Assembly: GCA_945906765.1 (NCBI GenBank)
Contig: CAMDRF010000010.1
Span: 1-49,563, forward strand
DNA from: Nitrosovibrio sp. Nv4
GTDB lineage: Bacteria > Pseudomonadota > Gammaproteobacteria > Burkholderiales > SG8-39
Reading direction: 5' to 3'
Length of the DNA stretch: 49,563 bases
Part shown: positions 1-9,164 of the stretch, piece after piece
Layout of the letters: the number at the start of each line of letters is the position of its first letter
Position numbering within the stretch: the first letter of the stretch is position 1
Translations under genes and position numbers: made by a program
Notes under the pieces: model-generated
Seen by the model: only the letters and a program-made list of their open reading frames with translations
Told to the model about the DNA's origin: nothing
The model's database searches: none

Positions 1-468
1 CTGATCGCGGCGGTCGCCAAAAACGGCGTCATCGGCGCGAACGGCAAGTTGCCGTGGCACCTGCCGGAGGACCTGAAACACTTCAAGGACCTCACGCTCG
101 GCCACCCGATCATCATGGGCCGCCGCACCTGGGAATCGCTCGGCAAGCCGCTGCCGGGCCGCGAAAACATCGTCGTCAGCCGCAAGGCGGTTTTCGCAGC
201 GCCGGGGGCAAGCGTGGCCTCGACCTTCGAAGCGGCGGTTGCGCTATGCACCGGCGAACCCCTGGCGTTCGTGATCGGCGGTGCGGAAATCTATGCCGCG
301 GCGCTGTCGCTCGCCGACGGCCTGGTGCTCACCGAGATCCAGAAGGACTACGACGGGGACACGCGTTTCCCGGCATGGGAGCGCGAGGCCTGGCGCGTGT
401 CACAAAAAGAAACGCACACCTCGATCGACGGCGTGCGTTTCGATTTCGTGCTGTATGAGCGGAATTAG
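1..468 (+). CDS. folA: Dihydrofolate reductase (5' end outside window)
   Basis: Frame open from base 1 (LIAAVAKNGVIGANGKLPWHLPEDLKHFKDLTLGHPIIMGRRTWESLGKPLPGRENIVVSR), classic DHFR motifs; the ORF track starts at an internal TTG. Confidence 0.96.
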   Translation: MIAAVAKNGVIGANGKLPWHLPEDLKHFKDLTLGHPIIMGRRTWESLGKPLPGRENIVVSRKAVFAAPGASVASTFEAAVALCTGEPLAFVIGGAEIYAAALSLADGLVLTEIQKDYDGDTRFPAWEREAWRVSQKETHTSIDGVRFDFVLYERN

Positions 469-1685
469 CGCTTCGATTCGAAAACCCTCACTTCGGGCAG
501 CGGAAAGCCGTTGAACTCGCTGGCGTAAGCGGTGGTGTAGGCGCCGGCATTGCGAAGGTAGATGAAATCGCCCTCCTGCAGGTCGGAAGGCAGCGGCTCA
601 TCGCGCATGATCACGTCCACCGAATCGCAAGTGGGCCCGGCGACGTGCCAGGGAATGTCCGGCCCCGAGCGCTCGGTGCGGATCTTGTACTTCAGGCCCT
701 CGGTGGTCTCGATCACGCCGCCGAACAGGCCCGCGTCCCAGTGCATCCAGCGCTTGCCGCCGCGCGTGGTGGTGCCGATCACGCGGCAGACGAAATAGCC
801 CGCATCCGACACCAGGTAGCGGCCGGGTTCGGCGACCACCTGCAAGTCAGCGGGGAACGCCTTCAGCGCCTCGTTCACCACCTCGCCGATCACTTCGATC
901 GACGGGATCGGCTTGACATGGCGCACCGGGAAGCCGCCGCCAATGTCCAGCATGCGCGGCTTGAGGTCCGCCTTGGCCATCGCATCGAAGATCGTGCGCG
1001 CCTTCTCGATGCCGACGCGCCAGTTCGCCGGGTTACGGCACTGCGAGCCGGCATGGAAGGTCACGCCCGCAAGGTCAGCGCCGATCCTCGCCGCGGTGAG
1101 GATGATTTCGCGCGCCTCGCCGACGCCGGCGCCGAACTTGCCCGACAGCGGCCAGTCGCTGCCGATGTTGGGGGTCGCGATGCGCAGGTAGGTCTTCGCG
1201 TCCGACTTGATCTCGTGCACCCGGCGCAGCTCGTCAACGCTGTCCACGACGTACCACTCGACCCCCTTCCCTGCCGCAGTGGCGACTGCCTGGCGCGACC
1301 TGACCGGATTGGAATAAAACACCTCCGCCGGCTTCACGCCGAGGGACAGCAGCAGCTCCAGCTCCGGCGTGGAAGCGATCTCGAAGCTGCAACCCTCCTG
1401 CAGCAGCGCCTTGAGGACGCGCCGGTCAGGATTCGCCTTCACCGCGTAGTGCGGACGCACGCGCGGCATGGCGGCGCGAAAGCGGCGCAGCTTTTCGCGC
1501 ACGATGGCGTTGTCGAGGATCAGGAATGGCCGCGTGTATTTTTGGGGGCTGGCCTGGCGCACGATCTCGAAGTCGAGGCTGACCTCGGGGTGCGTGTCGA
1601 AGAGCTGTTCCTGCGCTTTTGCACTTTGCTGCTGCGGTGCGTTCTGCTTGTTTATGCGACCGATGCTGCTCAGGCGTACGCCCAT
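465..1685 (-). CDS. Fold-type III PLP-dependent decarboxylase (ornithine/lysine decarboxylase, DapDC/ODC family)
   Basis: HYAVKANPDRRVLKAL (PLP lysine), FHAGSQC, GGGFPV, EPGRYLVSDAG, CDSVD motifs. Confidence 0.9.
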   Translation of the reverse strand: MGVRLSSIGRINKQNAPQQQSAKAQEQLFDTHPEVSLDFEIVRQASPQKYTRPFLILDNAIVREKLRRFRAAMPRVRPHYAVKANPDRRVLKALLQEGCSFEIASTPELELLLSLGVKPAEVFYSNPVRSRQAVATAAGKGVEWYVVDSVDELRRVHEIKSDAKTYLRIATPNIGSDWPLSGKFGAGVGEAREIILTAARIGADLAGVTFHAGSQCRNPANWRVGIEKARTIFDAMAKADLKPRMLDIGGGFPVRHVKPIPSIEVIGEVVNEALKAFPADLQVVAEPGRYLVSDAGYFVCRVIGTTTRGGKRWMHWDAGLFGGVIETTEGLKYKIRTERSGPDIPWHVAGPTCDSVDVIMRDEPLPSDLQEGDFIYLRNAGAYTTAYASEFNGFPLPEVRVFESKR

Positions 1686-1775
1686 TCTTGTCCTTGCATT
1701 AACAGGGAATTTTTGCGGATTATAGGGACCGCCTCCCCTGAGTCAAGGATTTTGTCGCGCAACCGGCGGGACCTA

Positions 1776-2342
1776 CTAGATACGGGGTAGGGTGACGCCC
1801 TTCTGGCCCTGATATTTGCCGCCGCGGTCGCGGTACGAAGTCTCGCAAACCTCGTCGGACTCGATGAAGATCACCTGCGCCACGCCCTCGTTAGCGTAGA
1901 TGCGGGCCGGCAGCGGCGTGGTGTTGGAGAATTCCAGCGTCACGTGACCCTCCCACTCCGGCTCGAGCGGCGTCACGTTGACGATGATGCCGCAGCGCGC
2001 GTAGGTCGATTTTCCCAGGCAGATGGTCAGCACGTTGCGCGGAATGCGGAAGTACTCGATCGTACGCGCCAGAGCGAAGGAGTTGGGCGGGATGATGCAG
2101 ACCGGGCCCTTGAAGTCGACGAAGGACTTCTCGTCGAACACCTTGGGATCGACGATGGTCGAGTTGATATTGGTGAAGATCTTGAATTCCTCGGAGCAGC
2201 GGATGTCGTAGCCGTAGCTGGAGGTGCCGTAGGAAACGATGCGCTTGCCGTTCGCCTCCTTCACCTGGTTCGGCTCGAACGGCTCGATCATGCGCTGCCC
2301 GGCCGCCATGCGGCGGATCCACTTGTCCGATTTAATTGTCAT
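1776..2342 (-). CDS. dcd: dCTP deaminase
   Basis: 188 aa; [79 protein letters not shown]. Confidence 0.96.
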   Translation of the reverse strand: MTIKSDKWIRRMAAGQRMIEPFEPNQVKEANGKRIVSYGTSSYGYDIRCSEEFKIFTNINSTIVDPKVFDEKSFVDFKGPVCIIPPNSFALARTIEYFRIPRNVLTICLGKSTYARCGIIVNVTPLEPEWEGHVTLEFSNTTPLPARIYANEGVAQVIFIESDEVCETSYRDRGGKYQGQKGVTLPRI

Positions 2343-2772
2343 TTGAGTCCCTCACCCAGTACGACCATGCCCTCTTTCGACGCAGCGACCGCAAGGCGCC
2401 GGTCAAGGCACACGAATTCCAGAGGTCCGACTCTGAAGGCCGCGAAAGGACCGCGGCGGCCAGCTGCAGTGCATCGGCGGCGCGCAGGTCGTGCACTCCG
2501 ACCAGGCGAATCGCCGCGTCGCGAATCGACGCGACCGGCTCAACTTCAGTCCAGTACAGCGACATCTCGCGAAGCGCCCGGTCGGCTTCAGCCTTGACAT
2601 CCGCGGGGATGCGCCCGGCGCGCTCGCCACGGGCGAGACCGGAATGGCACTCGATTGGCGTTCCCCACCAGACCAGCATGTCCCGGTCGCTACCGTGGAG
2701 CCCACGCATGTGCCCACTTGCAGCTTCCTCAAGAATGAGGGAAACGACCGCCGAGCTGTCCCAAAACCTCAT
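2332..2772 (-). pseudogene. PIN-domain (VapC-like) toxin, apparently frameshifted near its 3' end
   Basis: N-terminal PIN motifs (MRFWDSSAVVSLILEE, LRAADALQLAAA) are in the ORF frame; the expected C-terminus [27 protein letters not shown] is in another frame, with TGA at 2339-2341 overlapping the dcd ATG. Confidence 0.75.
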
Positions 2773-3068
2773 CGGCCGTTACGGCGTTCCTCGAGCAGCG
2801 CCTCAAGCACGCTCACGCCCTCGGGCAAGCGGATGGGCGGGCGCAGCATGCATTTGGGGATCCCCTTGCGTTTAGGCCGGCGGATTATCCTTTTGCGCTC
2901 GAGATCGGCGAGCCAAGCATCGCTGCCAGCCTTCGAGGCGGCATCGAGCGGCACGAGCTGCGCCACAGGGCGGTTGCGATCAGTGATGATCACGCTTTCG
3001 CCCTTTCTTACCCGGTCGATCAGCGCCGACAAACGGTTTTTCGTTTCCGAAATCGAGGCGGTCTTCAT
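2769..3068 (-). CDS. Phd/YefM-type (prevent-host-death) antitoxin
   Basis: MKTASISETKNRLSALIDRVRKGESVIITDRNRPVAQLVPLD; overlaps the PIN ORF by 4 nt. Confidence 0.9.
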   Translation of the reverse strand: MKTASISETKNRLSALIDRVRKGESVIITDRNRPVAQLVPLDAASKAGSDAWLADLERKRIIRRPKRKGIPKCMLRPPIRLPEGVSVLEALLEERRNGR

Positions 3069-3135
3069 CTGGCTATTGTAGCCTTTTCGACAACCCGGGC
3101 CATGCCGTGCGCCAACGCTCTGCTTGCGTAACGGC

Positions 3136-3315
3136 TTACTCGATCACGTAATCGGCATAGTTGGCGCCATAGCGCATCAGCCCGCCGGCCTCAACATAGT
3201 CCCTCGTGCCGTACATCGCCGGCCATCCCATGCTCGCCACAAGCGCCGCGACGCACGCTTTGACCAGGACGAGCTCCTTTCCGAACCTGTCGGCCGCGCG
3301 CTTGGCTTCCATTGG
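3136..3315 (-). pseudogene. C-terminal remnant of an ABC-type substrate-binding protein (ABC_sub_bind-like)
   Basis: Minus frame reads IQPMEAKRAADRFGKELVLVKACVAALVASMGWPAMYGTRDYVEAGGLMRYGANYADYVIE*; the (P)AMYGxRxxVEAGGLMxYG motif is typical of this family; no intact upstream domain. Confidence 0.55.
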
Positions 3316-3508
3316 CTGAATCGCCCTTGCCCGGCCAGTTTTTGAATCTTATCTCCCCATGCGACAAGCATCCCGATCAAGACTACGTACGAGGCGACAA
3401 ATGCGCCGGCCCAACGAGCGCAGGAACGAGACGCGCTCTCCTTGCAGATCGGTGACGTAAATCCCCACCAGGCGCTTGCCTGTTGCCGAACATGGTTATC
3501 CGCTCTCT

Positions 3509-4594
3509 CTATGTGTTCTGCACCACAATATTCGGAAACTTGGAGGTCATGTCCTTCTGCGACTCGGCGATGCGCACCGCGCAGCGGCGTGCAATCTGCT
3601 TGTAGATTGCCGAAATGCGCCCATCCGGATCCGAAACCAGCGTCGGCTTGCCCGAATCGGCGTGCTCGCGGATCGAGCCATCGAGCGGCAACTGGCCGAG
3701 CAGCTCGCTGCCGTAGTCCTTGCACATGCGCGCGGCGCCGCCCTCGCCGAAGATGTGGCTTTCATGGCCGCACTGCGGACAGACATGGATCGACATGTTC
3801 TCGACGATGCCCAGGATCGGGATGCCGACTTTTTCGAACATCTTGAGGCCCTTGCGCGCGTCGATGAGGGCGATGTCCTGCGGCGTGGTGACGATCACCG
3901 CGCCGGTCACCGGAACTTTCTGCGCCAGCGTCAACTGGATGTCGCCGGTGCCGGGCGGCAGGTCCACCACCAGGTAGTCCAGCTCGCGCCAGCGCGTGTC
4001 CTTCAGCAGCTGCTCCAGGGCCTGGGTCACCATCGGGCCGCGCCAGACCATCGGCGTGTCGTTGTCGATGAGGAAGCCGATCGAGATCGCCTGCAGGCCG
4101 TGGCCTTCCATCGGTTCCAGGCTCTTGCCGTCCTTCGACTCGGGCCGCCCGGCAATGCCGAGCATCATGGGCTGCGACGGCCCGTAGATGTCCGCGTCCA
4201 GAATCCCGACCGAGGCGCCCTCGGCCAGCAAGGCCAGCGCCAGGTTGACGGCCGTGGTGGACTTGCCCACGCCGCCCTTGCCCGAGGCGACCGCGATGAT
4301 GTTCTTGATGCCGGGAATCAGCTTCACGCCTCGCTGCACCGCGTGCGACACGACCTTCGAGCGCACGGTGACGCTGGCGGCCGGCGCGCCGGCCGCCTTG
4401 AGCGCCTCGAGCACCTGGCGTCGAATCGGCTCGAACTGGCTCTTGCCCGGATAACCGAGCTCGATTTCCAGCGACAGCGTGGCGCCGGCGACCTTCACAC
4501 TCTTCACCGAGCGCGAGGCGACGAAATCCTTGCCGGTGTTCGGATCGACGAGTTTCGCGAGGACTGCCTGAACATCTGCTTCACTGAGAGCCAT
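3509..4594 (-). CDS. apbC: Mrp/ApbC iron-sulfur cluster carrier ATPase
   Basis: GKGGVGKSTTAVNLALAL, DADIYGPSQPMMLG, DLPPGTGDIQLTLAQ, ENMSIHVCPQCGHESHIFGEGG. Confidence 0.95.
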   Translation of the reverse strand: MALSEADVQAVLAKLVDPNTGKDFVASRSVKSVKVAGATLSLEIELGYPGKSQFEPIRRQVLEALKAAGAPAASVTVRSKVVSHAVQRGVKLIPGIKNIIAVASGKGGVGKSTTAVNLALALLAEGASVGILDADIYGPSQPMMLGIAGRPESKDGKSLEPMEGHGLQAISIGFLIDNDTPMVWRGPMVTQALEQLLKDTRWRELDYLVVDLPPGTGDIQLTLAQKVPVTGAVIVTTPQDIALIDARKGLKMFEKVGIPILGIVENMSIHVCPQCGHESHIFGEGGAARMCKDYGSELLGQLPLDGSIREHADSGKPTLVSDPDGRISAIYKQIARRCAVRIAESQKDMTSKFPNIVVQNT

Positions 4595-4648
4595 GCACGG
4601 AGTGTAAGCTAAAATTTAACCTTTCTCCGCGCAGGTTTCCAGCAGCAG

Positions 4649-6748
4649 ATGCCCCGCAAGCTCTTCGTCACCACGGCTCTCCCCTATGCCAACGGGGCGT
4701 TCCACATCGGCCACATCATGGAGTACATCCAGGCCGACATCTGGGTGCGCTTCCAGCGCATGCAGGTAGATGAGGACGGGTTGCCCCGTGAAGTGCATTT
4801 CGTCGGCGCCGACGACGCGCACGGCGCGCCGATCATGCTCAAGGCGGAGGCAGAAGGGGTCACGCCTGAGCACTTGATAAAACGAATTTCCGATGAAAGA
4901 CCTAAATACCTGAAGGGCTTTCACATCGAGTTCGACAACTGGCATTCGACGCATTCGCCGGAGAACACCGCGCTGTCGCAGGACGTGTTTCGCCGGCTCA
5001 AGACCGCCGGGCTGATCTACAGCAAGCCCGTAGAGCAGTTCTACGACCCGGTGAAGGGCATGTACCTCGCCGACCGCTACCTGAAGGGCGAGTGCCCGAA
5101 CTGCGGCGCCAAGGACCAGTATGGCGACGCCTGCGAGAACTGCAGCAGCGTCTACGCCGCGACCGCGCTGAAGAATCCGTACTCGACTCTCTCCGGCGCC
5201 AAGCCGGTGCTTAAGACCTCGGACCACTTCTTCTTCAAGCTCTCGGATCCCGAGTGCAAGGCTTTTGTCCGTCAGTGGCTGGAGAAACCCGATCGGCTGC
5301 AGTCGCAGGTCGTCAACAAAGCGAAGGAATGGCTCGACGGCGAAGGTGACAAGGCGCTCGCCGACTGGGACATCTCGCGCGACCCGCCCTACTTTGGCAT
5401 CCGCGTACCCGATATCGCGGAGGAGAAATACCTCTACGTCTGGCTGGATGCGCCAATCGGTTATCTCGCCAGCCTGAAGAACTACTGCGCGAAAAAGGGC
5501 CTGGATTTCGAGAAAACGCTGAATGAATGCGAGCAAATCCATTTCATCGGCAAGGACATCATCTACTTCCACACCCTGTTCTGGCCCGCCATGCTGAAAT
5601 TCGCCGGCGCACCCTACAAGGAGCCGGACCACGTCTACGTGCACGGCTTCATCGGCGTCTCGGGCGAAAAAATGTCCAAGTCGCGCGGCACCGGCATCGA
5701 CCCGCTGCGCTACCTCGAGCTCGGCATGAACCCCGAATGGCTGCGCTACTACATCGCCGCCAAGCTCAACGGAGCCGTCGAGGACATCGACTTCAATCCA
5801 GACGACTTCGTCGCGCGCGTCAACAGCGATTTGATCGGCAAGTACATCAATATTGCCAGTCGAGCTGCTGGATTCTTAAGCAAGAGATTTGGCGGACTTC
5901 TTGCATCGGAAATCGACAGTGAATCTGGTGTGAAGGAGAAATTAAAGCAGCTTACAGATGACCTGGCGGCATCCAAGAACGAGATAGGCGAACTATATGA
6001 AGCGCGCGAGTTTGGCAAAGCGCTGCGGAAAGTGATGGCCTTCGCAGACGAAGCAAACCTGTTCGTGGATGAAACCAAGCCTTGGGAACTAGCGAAGCAT
6101 CACGACAAGGAGCGCGAGTTACACGAAGTGTGCACGGCCTGCATCAATCTATTCCGAGTCCTCACCATCTATCTGAAGCCTGTACTTCCGAAGCTGGCGC
6201 GAGATGTCGAGACGTTCTTGAATGTCCCCCCTCTCTCTTGGAGAGACGCTGATTCACTGCTCCTCAATCACAAGATCGGGAACTACAAACATTTAATGAC
6301 CCGCGTCGAAGAGAAGCAGCTCGACGCGCTGTTCGGCATCGAATCCGTGCCGCAAGTGAATGCGCCGCAGCGGCACGCGGAAAAGCAGCAGCACGCAGCC
6401 AAGGAGCTATCCGTGAGCGACGGCATGATTTCGATCGACGATTTCAACAAGCTCGATCTTCGCGTGGCAAAGATCGTCAAGGCCGAACACGTGGAGGGGG
6501 CGGACAAGCTGCTCAAGCTCACTCTCGACCTGGGTGACTCGACGCGCACGGTGTTCGCCGGCATCAAGTCGGCCTACGATCCGGCGAAGCTCGAAGGCCA
6601 GCTTGCGGTGGTGGTCGCCAATCTCGCGCCGCGCAAGATGAAGTTCGGCGTTTCCGAAGGCATGGTCCTCGCGGCCTCTGGCGAGGGACCGGGAATTTTC
6701 CTGATTTCGCCCGGCAGCGGCGCCCAGCCGGGCATGCGCATCAAATGA
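4649..6748 (+). CDS. metG: Methionyl-tRNA synthetase
   Basis: [54 protein letters not shown]-terminal tRNA-binding domain. Confidence 0.98.
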   Translation: MPRKLFVTTALPYANGAFHIGHIMEYIQADIWVRFQRMQVDEDGLPREVHFVGADDAHGAPIMLKAEAEGVTPEHLIKRISDERPKYLKGFHIEFDNWHSTHSPENTALSQDVFRRLKTAGLIYSKPVEQFYDPVKGMYLADRYLKGECPNCGAKDQYGDACENCSSVYAATALKNPYSTLSGAKPVLKTSDHFFFKLSDPECKAFVRQWLEKPDRLQSQVVNKAKEWLDGEGDKALADWDISRDPPYFGIRVPDIAEEKYLYVWLDAPIGYLASLKNYCAKKGLDFEKTLNECEQIHFIGKDIIYFHTLFWPAMLKFAGAPYKEPDHVYVHGFIGVSGEKMSKSRGTGIDPLRYLELGMNPEWLRYYIAAKLNGAVEDIDFNPDDFVARVNSDLIGKYINIASRAAGFLSKRFGGLLASEIDSESGVKEKLKQLTDDLAASKNEIGELYEAREFGKALRKVMAFADEANLFVDETKPWELAKHHDKERELHEVCTACINLFRVLTIYLKPVLPKLARDVETFLNVPPLSWRDADSLLLNHKIGNYKHLMTRVEEKQLDALFGIESVPQVNAPQRHAEKQQHAAKELSVSDGMISIDDFNKLDLRVAKIVKAEHVEGADKLLKLTLDLGDSTRTVFAGIKSAYDPAKLEGQLAVVVANLAPRKMKFGVSEGMVLAASGEGPGIFLISPGSGAQPGMRIK

Positions 6749-6774
6749 TATTGTAATGATCATGTTATTGTAAT
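6749..6774. repeat. 9-bp direct repeat TATTGTAAT with 17-bp period (possible operator/promoter of the following CopG-like gene)
   Basis: TATTGTAAT at 6749-6757 and 6766-6774. Confidence 0.6.
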
Positions 6775-6779
6775 ACCCT

Positions 6780-6807
6780 AGGAGCGTCTTCTTGAGAGGA
6801 CGCTCCT
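6780..6807. promoter_or_regulatory. 9-bp-arm stem-loop (AGGAGCGTC-N10-GACGCTCCT) directly before the CopG-like start codon
   Basis: Arms 6780-6788 and 6799-6807; ATG at 6809. Confidence 0.6.
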
Positions 6808-6808
6808 C

Positions 6809-7012
6809 ATGGAAAGCAAGACCGCCCGCTTTACCGTACTGCTCGACCCGCGCAAGAAGCGGATGTTCGAGGAAATCTGCACGGCACAGGACCTGACCCC
6901 GTCGCAGGTCGTGCGGCAGCTGATCCGCGAATACGTGATCGCCAACGCCGGCAACCGCGAACTGCCAGCCTGGCTGCTGGCGGCCGCCAACAAGAAGACC
7001 GCAACGGCCTGA
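6809..7012 (+). CDS. Small CopG/ribbon-helix-helix-like protein
   Basis: MESKTARFTVLLDPRKKRMFEEICTAQDLTPSQVVRQLIREYVIANAG. Confidence 0.7.
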   Translation: MESKTARFTVLLDPRKKRMFEEICTAQDLTPSQVVRQLIREYVIANAGNRELPAWLLAAANKKTATA

Positions 7013-7016
7013 GTCC

Positions 7017-7688
7017 ATGGCGCTGCACGCCTTCCGCCCGAAGCTGCTGGAGTGCCTGAAGGAATACGACCGGCACGACCCCAACCAGGAGCTCATGGCG
7101 CAGGGAGTGGCGAACTTCGTCGCGCCGTTCTTCGGCGGCATGCCGGCCACCGGCACCATCGCCCGCACTTCGGCCAATGTGCGCAGCGGCGCGCGCACGC
7201 CGGTCTCGGGAATCGTGCACGCCCTGACATTGCTCGCGATCGTGCTGCTTGCCGCGCCCCTGGCGGGGCACGTGCCGCTCGCCGCGCTCGCCGCGATCCT
7301 GCTGTTCGTCGCCTGGAACATGGGGGACTGGGGCGAGTTCGCGCGCCTGAAGCAGTTCTCGGTCCAGTACCGCACCATCATGGTTGCGACCTTCCTGCTT
7401 ACCGTGGTCGTCGATCTCACCGTGGCGGTGCAGATCGGCCTGGTGCTGATCCTCGACCTGCACATGGTGATCAACCTGGATTCGACCTGCCTGGATACGC
7501 TCGAGGGGCTGCACCGCAGCCTGCGCAAACGCGGTGCGTTGCTGGTGCTGTGCGATGCGAATGAACACCCGCTCTCGCTCATGCGCCGCAGCGGATTCAT
7601 CGAAAAGCTGGGCGCCGAAAATCTGTTGCCGGACCTGCCGGCCGCCATCGACCGCGCCGGGGACCTGTTAAAGCTCCGTCAGGCCTAG
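7017..7688 (+). pseudogene. SulP-family anion transporter remnant (N-terminus missing; core joined directly to STAS-like end)
   Basis: NQELMAQGVANFVAPFFGGMPATGTIARTSANVRSGARTPVSGIVHA is SulP core; the rest of the N-terminal TM domain is missing and the STAS-like LDSTCLDTLEGLHRSLRKRGALLVLCDAN follows too soon. Confidence 0.75.
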
Positions 7689-7990
7689 CCGCGGCCGCCG
7701 CAGTTCGCGGGCATCGACGCGTTAGGATAGCCGCGGCAGACCCACATGACCTTGCCGCCTTCGAGCTTCGGCATCACCGAGATCTCGATCGCGTTCTTTT
7801 CATTCCAGCCGCGGATCGCGCCGTTGGACTCGACGATCCATTTCAGTTCGCCGAACTTCGGATGGTTGCTGGCGGCGAGCTTGATGTTGCTGCCGGCGCC
7901 GGTGATGTTGCCCGCGTTCTCGGCCGCGGCTGCCACCTACTGTTTGGGCGCTTGCGCCCCGCTCACCAGCGCCTGTGCCGCTTCCTTGGC
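7685..7990 (-). pseudogene. Type IV pilin-like C-terminal remnant with in-frame stop
   Basis: Minus frame ...AKEAAQALVSGAQAPKQ*VAAAAENAGNITGAGSNIKLAASN...GGKVMWVCRGYPNASMPANCGGRG*; ends with a Cys-loop and PANC typical of pilins; TAG at 7937-7939; no prepilin leader or hydrophobic helix. Confidence 0.4.
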
Positions 7991-8150
7991 GTCCGCACCC
8001 GCCATCTGCGGCAGGACGAACAGGGTTTCACGGTGGCCCGCAGCCAGACTACCCTGGGTATTGGTTTCCGCTACTTCCGCCGAATGCATTGCGGTACATG
8101 GGACCGGGTGAAGAAAATGGGTTCGACACCAACTGCAACCGGAGACCGCC

Positions 8151-9164
8151 ATGTTCGCCACGCTGACGCTTCCCGCCGGAATTGATCCGACCATCCCGCA
8201 GCGCACGCCGACCGTGCGCGTGCGCTCCGCGGACGATCTGCGCAATGCGCTCAGGCACGGGCGTACGAATTCCCTCAGGCTCGACGGTTCCGGAATGGAC
8301 CGCGTGCTTCAGCTGGACGACAAGCGCCGCTTGATTGAAGTGCAGGCCGCAACTTCCTGGACCGAACTCACCAGATATCTCGCTTCACGCAAGATTACGC
8401 TCGACGCATTCGCGCAGATGCCCACCTCGGTGGGCGAGGCGGTGGCGCAGGCGGCGGCGGGTCCTGATGGGCTGCCGGTCACAGCACACGTCGCTGCGAT
8501 TACCCTGTTCACGCCGGACGGCGAATTGCGCCGCGCGGATCGCAATGCCCACGACGAGCTGTTTCGCCTTGCCCTGGGCGGCCACGGCGTGATCGGCGTC
8601 CTCTACAGCGTGACGCTGTCGATCGACTCCCTGCTCGGCAGCGCCGCCGCCGCCGAGACGCCGGTCGAATTGCGCATCGATGAGGCAGGCGCCGCGCAGT
8701 CTCCTGCATGCGCGATCGAATGCCTGCTGCCGCCGGCCGCGCTCGATGCCTACCTTCAGGAGGTCCGCCTGCTCGCCGGGGAAAGACGCATCTCATTGCA
8801 CGGTATCAGCGTGCGCAGCTACCAAGCCGAGGCCGAATCCAGTCTGCGCTGGGCGACGCGCGAATGGGCCGGCGTGGCAGTGCGCTTCGGCAGCAAAACG
8901 ACGCTTGGCGCCTCTGTCGCCGCGGCCGAGGTGCGCCGCGCACTGTTGCATGCGGCGCTGAGCCACGGCGGCTCGTTCCCGATCCGCGACCTGCGCGACG
9001 CCACGCGCCGGCAGCTGGAAACCTGCTACCCGATGATCGGCGCGTTTCTCGCCGACAAGCGCCGCGGCGATCCGGCCGAACGCCTGCAGAACGCGTGGTA
9101 CCGGGGGCTGGTGGCAACGATGCGCGGGGAGCCCTGCGCGGTGCGCTGGGGAAAAACCGACTAG
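8151..9164 (+). CDS. FAD-binding (PCMH-type) oxidoreductase-like protein
   Basis: VRSADDLRNALRHGRTNSLRLDGSGMDRVLQLDDKRRLIEVQAATSWTELTRYLASRKITL resembles the FAD_binding_4 fold. Confidence 0.65.
   Translation: MFATLTLPAGIDPTIPQRTPTVRVRSADDLRNALRHGRTNSLRLDGSGMDRVLQLDDKRRLIEVQAATSWTELTRYLASRKITLDAFAQMPTSVGEAVAQAAAGPDGLPVTAHVAAITLFTPDGELRRADRNAHDELFRLALGGHGVIGVLYSVTLSIDSLLGSAAAAETPVELRIDEAGAAQSPACAIECLLPPAALDAYLQEVRLLAGERRISLHGISVRSYQAEAESSLRWATREWAGVAVRFGSKTTLGASVAAAEVRRALLHAALSHGGSFPIRDLRDATRRQLETCYPMIGAFLADKRRGDPAERLQNAWYRGLVATMRGEPCAVRWGKTD

Noticed and set aside
8049-8258. Minus-strand ORFs continuing upstream of the pilin-like fragment (7937..8245 and 8049..8258)
   Set aside because: Upstream portion is antisense to the FAD-oxidoreductase start and its leader; only about 7685-7990 looks pilin-like.
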